Assembly: GCA_054601695.1 (NCBI GenBank)
Contig: BAAHQB010000234.1
Coordinates: 1-64,000, forward strand
Origin: Amorphochlora amoebiformis
Taxonomy: Eukaryota; Cercozoa; Chlorarachniophyceae
Reading direction: 5' to 3'
Length of the DNA stretch: 64,000 bases
Both the position numbers and the translations under genes were made by a program. The notes under the pieces were generated by a model. It had not been told where the DNA came from. It ran no database searches and worked only from the letters and a program-made list of their open reading frames with translations. Below, in pieces: positions 1 to 64,000 of the stretch. The first letter of the stretch is position 1; every line of letters begins with the position of its first letter.

Positions 1-109
1 TAATAACAATAATAATAATAATAATGGTAATAATAATAATAATAATAAAAATAGTAATAATCATAATAATAATAATAGTAACAATAATAATAATAATAGT
101 AATAATAAT

Positions 110-153
<44 letters not shown>

Positions 154-245
154 TAGTAATAATCATAATAATAATAAGGTTTCGAAGGGTGTGTATAATA
201 ATTAAAGTAATGGTAATTATGATATGATAATTAAAGTTATGGCAA
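1..245. repeat. (AAT)n microsatellite, then diverged AT-rich DNA
   Basis: (AAT/ATA)n with small changes runs to about 175. A unit of about 270 bp that includes attaaagttatggcaataat and gcaaatatacatacgtcc is tandemly duplicated over about 225-655. Confidence 0.9.
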
Positions 246-289
246 TAATGATATATATGATATAATGATAGGAATAGTGATATATGTAC

Positions 290-368
<79 letters not shown>

Positions 369-374
369 AAAAAT

Positions 375-441
<67 letters not shown>

Positions 442-570
442 CATATACATATTATACATATGCAAATATACATACGTCCATATATATATATATATGATAT
501 GATAATTAAAGTTATGGCAATAATGATATATATGATATAATGATAGGAATAGTGATATATGTACATATAT

Positions 571-619
<49 letters not shown>

Positions 620-659
620 CATATTATACATATGCAAATATACATACGTCCATATATGT

Positions 660-13382
<12,723 letters not shown>

Positions 13383-13811
13383 AACACTCTCCCGCCTTTT
13401 TTGACTTTTGAGCTACGTATGTTGTGCGGAGAAAGATGGGGATATCTCGCGTGGAATCAGGTTCGGGGCCCCAGGGGAGGCTCAAGAGGCCATTTTGGAG
13501 GTCGAGAGTTGGGAAGACACCCGAATTCTTTCGGCCTATGGTTTCGCGTGCTAATCATACCCAAATCAGCAGTAAACCCCATTACATTCACTATTTTCAA
13601 TTATTAACAGTGTTCGGTGAAACACTGAAACTGTTCCTTTGTATTCAGTTACAGACCTCTAATATGTAAAACATTATTAACGGTTTCATTACATACTTTT
13701 AGGTGATTTATCGTTAGCATAAGTTAATTATTAGAGGTTTGAATGAAACGTGACAACCTTTGTCCCCCAAACACTTGCACGTGTCCGACAGTTAAAAGCG
13801 AAACGGCTGCC
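13383..13811. promoter_or_regulatory. Divergent intergenic spacer between PI4K-like and MORN genes
   Basis: These 429 bp separate the two start codons, which point away from each other, so the spacer probably holds both promoters. It is one of the few stretches here with ordinary base composition. I see no convincing TATA box. An open frame at 13424-13669 (+) lies here, but it has no splice partner and no recognisable domain, and I take it as chance. The MORN start has a strong Kozak-like context (gctgccATGG). Confidence 0.5.
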
Positions 13812-19391
<5,580 letters not shown>

Positions 19392-19403
19392 TAATAATAA
19401 TAA

Positions 19404-19434
<31 letters not shown>

Positions 19435-19437
19435 ATA

Positions 19438-19470
<33 letters not shown>

Positions 19471-19632
19471 CATATATATATAAATATATAATATATACAT
19501 ACTATTATATAGTATGAGCCAAAAACGAGATAAACTTATGCTAATGTTGTAATCCAGCGACACGTGTCTAGATATATGTCTAACTTGTAAGTTACGTTGG
19601 TATTAGAAGCGTTTCATGTGTTAAATCTACTC

Positions 19633-19679
<47 letters not shown>

Positions 19680-20354
19680 TATATAAATACATACACATAT
19701 ATACATATCTATATATATATATATATACATATGTATATCATAATATATATGTATATATCTAGTATATACTAGATATACATATATATATACTAGATATAGC
19801 GACACTATGATCTATTACTAGTATTAGTCTAGTCACTAGACTTACTAGACTTAGAAAGCAACAAATGTATATAGAGCTCGCTTTGGGCTATCCTTGGGTG
19901 AATTTAGCTAGTTTAGAGTAATAACCTCTATTATAATTAATTAATCATGTAACCCTTTAATCAAAAGATTACTTCAATTTTAGGGTGAATTTAGCTAAAG
20001 GCTAGTGCTATAGTTTAGAGTAATTACCTCTATTAATCATGTAACCCTTTAATCAAAACTAGCAAAAGATTACGTCAATTCTCTTAAGTTCTGACAAAAT
20101 CTGTTTTTCACAGTGACTTTACGAGTTTCCATCACATTGATCACACTGTCACACATCGTGACAGCGCACGATAGAGTATATCCTAGATATCTAGTATATA
20201 CTAAGATATACTAGATATATACTAGATATATACCAGATATATGATACTGTATCTAGAGTATATCCTCTAGATCCTAGATATCTAATATATATATATATAT
20301 AATATATATATATATATTATATATATATATATATTTTATATATGTATATATGTA

Positions 20355-20450
<96 letters not shown>

Positions 20451-20465
20451 ATATATATATATATA

Positions 20466-20498
<33 letters not shown>

Positions 20499-20611
20499 GA
20501 TATATGATATATGATGTACACAAGATAATTATACTTGATCTAGTAAATATAGCTCGCCGAGTTTTTAAATCTAATTGTGAGCCACGATTTTATCGGTAAA
20601 CATATACGTAA

Positions 20612-20663
<52 letters not shown>

Positions 20664-21257
20664 AGCTTCTAGATTACACACATTCGAATCATCACAATCT
20701 CAAATTCGTCAAATTCTGTCCAGATTGTGCAATTATCCGCAATTTGTTAACTTAACCCTTAATCTCGAACCTACAAACTCCCTAGATTCTAATACTTAAT
20801 ATTGTAAACCTAATTTTCGAAAATTTCAAACCCCTACTTGCAAAAAAAAGTTTTAAAATCCAGATATATCAACCAACCACAACTGATACTGCCGTTTGAC
20901 TGCCGGGATTTGACCACTTTTGAATCAATTTAACTGCAGCCGAACCACCGCATGGGTCTTCGCGACCTTTTTCTAGGAGAGCTGTTGATTTCCGAAATAA
21001 ATTTATTTATTTAATTCGTCGGCTTTTCAACCGGCCGTCCCGCAGTGCCCCTCCTTTTTAGTCCTTCCCCCCCCCCCCCTCCCGCCCAAGAATAGAACTG
21101 TTCTTCCCCCCCCCCCCCCACTTTCTATCCAACCCTCTAATCCTGGTCGGAAAAACTGAACTGGAAATCTTAAATTTTCGGGGATCTTTTGACAACTTTT
21201 TCGGCTCGGAAAATCTACCTTTCCCAATTCGTCCCTCCCTTCCCCCCCCACTCCGGA
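19392..21257. other. Spacer between MORN and der genes
   Basis: This is AT-rich DNA with no supported exon. An imperfect direct duplication of about 85-90 bp covers about 19895-20080 (both copies share ttagctagtttagag-like and ccctttaatcaaaa segments). A block rich in TAGATAT/CTAGATAT palindromes spans about 19750-20290, and long (AT)n follows to 20510. From about 20520 to 21257 the sequence is unique with poly-C runs (21066-21079, 21106-21119). It should hold the der promoter and 5' leader. Confidence 0.6.
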
Positions 21258-43798
<22,541 letters not shown>

Positions 43799-45350
43799 CC
43801 ACGACTGAGCCATACGCGCACAAATTCTCACATTAGACCAAAGCCAGAATCTATTCAGAATACTTCATCATCTCATGTCATGGAATTTCAACTGTTATCA
43901 TATCTTTGTTCACTCTTAGACTCTTGCTACTACACTGCGGCTACAGAGTCATGCTCTAATGATAACGGATCCGAACAGGGTTAGAGGGCAAGGGGACTCG
44001 ACCAATGATTACTAATATAATGGGTCCGAACAGGACTAGAGGCAAGGGGGCTTGACTAGACAATTGCTAATGATTACTAATATAACGGATCCGAACAGGG
44101 TTAGAGGGCAAGGGGGCTTGACTAGACAATTGCTAATGACTAGAATGATTACTCATATCTAGACTATAACGGATCCGAACAGGACTAGAGGGCAAGGGGA
44201 CTCGACTAGACAATTGCTAATGATTTACTAATATGACGATATCAATACTGCGATGTGAGTATTGCTATATATCACGTGCACGTGCGCGCAGCAGTGAAGG
44301 AACTAGAATGATTACTCATATCTAGAATATAACGGATCCGAACAGGACTAGAGGGCAAGGGGGCTTGACTAGACAATTGCTAATGATTTACTAATATGAC
44401 GATATCAATACTGCGATATCAATACTGCGATATCAGTGGGTCAAATCCAAGTTCGGATTTCAGGCGCCGTAGAATTTGTGTATGTGTGTGTGTGTGACAG
44501 TCTAGCAGTGTCTAGACTCTAGAGTGTAACATGGTTACATCTAGACATGTACAGCTGGGTCAAATCCAAGTTCGGATTTCAGGCGCCGTAGAATTTGTGT
44601 ATGTCTAGATGTGTGTGTGTGAGTCTAGAGTGTAACGTGGTTGCATGTACAGCTGGGTCAAATCCAAGTTTCGGATTTATCAGGCGCCGTAGAATTTGTG
44701 TATGTGTGTGTGTGGACAGTGTGTAGAGTGTAACGTGGTTGCATGTACGGCTGGGACAAATCCAAGTTCGGATTATCAGGCGCCGTAGAATTGGTGTATG
44801 TGTGTGTGTCTAGAGTGTGTAACGTGGTTTCATGTACTCATTCTTCTAGCTACTAGTCATAGGGATAAATCGCAATTACATATATATCATTAAATTAGGT
44901 TTGAATGTACACAATTGATAGAATAAACAACTTCATTGAAACTTCCATGTGCGGTCTCAACGGGAGCCGGGCTAAGCTTTTTAGACCAGTTTATACTCAA
45001 TTGATACCGATATTAGAGAGATTCTACTAGACAGCTAGCTGTACATGTTCAGGCTGGTGCATGACGTCGCGGAAAAAATTCAAGAAAATTCCGGAAGAAG
45101 CTAGGAAATTATAATTTTTTCACCGGGTTTTACGCTATGTTTCTCTCAAGTAACGGGCTACTCTGTTAAGTCCTATACAAAGATTCTAGATACTGGTTAT
45201 ATATATAATATATACTTATCTAGTATATATACATATCTGGTAAATATACATATATATATATATATATGTATACATACATATCTAGTATATATACATATCT
45301 GGTATATACTATATATATATATATATTTGCACGTATGCAATACACACACA

Positions 45351-45384
<34 letters not shown>

Positions 45385-45490
45385 ATATAAAGTACATTTT
45401 TTCGTATACCTAATTACATACTGAAGATACGCGTACATATATCTCAGTTTATATGTAAAAGTATACATATATATATATATATATATATAT

Positions 45491-45528
<38 letters not shown>
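43799..45528. other. Convergent spacer between der and MAPK-like genes, minisatellite-rich
   Basis: Two tandem families occupy it. Family A (about 43946-44400) repeats a unit with ggatccgaacagg..ctagagggcaagggg..ctgactagacaattg four to five times. Family B (about 44430-44835) repeats ctgggtcaaatccaagttcg ... caggcgccgtagaattt four times with (GT)n. No exon is supported. Unique AT-rich DNA follows from 44840 to 45190, then (AT)n. Confidence 0.75.
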
Positions 45529-62293
<16,765 letters not shown>

Positions 62294-62501
62294 CAGTTTG
62301 TCATCAGATGTTTTTACCAGAAAGAATTGGATAGAATTAGGTTATTTCAACGGCAATTTCCTCCTCCAAAAAAGGGGTTCCCATGGGGATTCATCGGGGA
62401 TTCCTGTAGAATTCCCGGGATTACGAGCACACGTGTATCTTCCATCCCGTTTTCCCGTGACATCGTTAATACGTGTCCCCCCCCTGTCCCGCTCCGTGGC
62501 C
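62294..62501. promoter_or_regulatory. Divergent promoter region between MAPK-like and ankyrin-type genes
   Basis: Only 208 bp separate the outer MAPK-like ATG (62293) from the ankyrin-type ATG (62502), or 358 bp if the inner ATG (62143) is used. The tight spacing favours the inner ATG, with part of 62144-62293 serving as leader. The composition is ordinary, with no simple repeat. Confidence 0.5.
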
Positions 62502-63854
<1,353 letters not shown>

Positions 63855-63858
63855 GTAC

Positions 63859-63928
<70 letters not shown>

Positions 63929-64000
63929 ATGTATGTATTTATTTGTTATGTTTATAGTATACATATAATATGCTTGTACATATATATATATATATATATC

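Noticed and set aside
13424-13669. 81-codon plus-strand frame before the MORN gene
   Set aside because: No domain and no phase-compatible donor, and it lies in the divergent spacer. Most likely leader or promoter DNA.

Overview
The window is intron-rich nuclear DNA from a eukaryote, probably a plastid-bearing protist or alga. The evidence is spliceosomal introns (GT...AG), interstitial TTAGGG/CCCTAA arrays, and a nuclear two-GTPase Der/EngA gene whose first G4 motif (NKCE) resembles cyanobacterial and plastid versions. I cannot name the species. Almost every long open frame is the translation of a simple repeat ((AT)n, (GA)n, TTAGGG) and is not a gene. The real coding sequence is shattered into short exons of about 15-200 nt and covers roughly 8% of the window. 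I assembled genes by joining unique islands between splice sites and requiring compatible intron phase and conserved domains across the joins.

Layout, left to right. (1) A minus-strand gene runs from its start near 13382 off the left edge. Its PIK-helical-like region and following segment resemble type III beta phosphatidylinositol 4-kinase (moderate confidence), and the catalytic domain would lie outside the window. (2) A complete plus-strand MORN-repeat gene, 13812-19391, about 174 aa, diverges from gene 1 across about 430 bp. (3) A complete plus-strand der/engA gene, 21258-43798, has about 31 exons and encodes about 600 aa over 22.5 kb. It has GTPase domain 1, GTPase domain 2, a KH-like domain and a Lys-rich tail. 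(4) A complete minus-strand MAP-kinase-like gene, 62293 to 45529, has 21 exons and encodes 396 or 446 aa. Its HRD motif is HCD and it lacks the TxY activation motif. (5) The first three exons of a plus-strand ankyrin-type gene, 62502 to beyond the window, resemble the N-terminus of ANKIB1-like RBR ubiquitin ligases. It diverges from gene 4 across about 210-360 bp. Genes 3 and 4 converge on a minisatellite-rich spacer (43799-45528).

The unusual biology is in the introns. Most are nearly pure (AT)n, with donor GTATAT and acceptor ATATAG only a base or two away from the repeat. Others are interstitial telomeric arrays that start or stop at splice sites. Around many exons, partial copies of the exon are strewn through the flanking AT tracts. 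Copies in the upstream intron carry the acceptor-side edge of the exon, and copies in the downstream intron carry the donor-side edge. This polarity recurs in at least four of the five genes and is the main candidate for an undescribed process: simple-repeat-driven amplification of exon edges that creates introns and decoy splice sites. The genes do not look like one pathway (lipid kinase, MORN scaffold, organelle ribosome GTPase, MAPK-like kinase, ubiquitin ligase). What they share is gene architecture.
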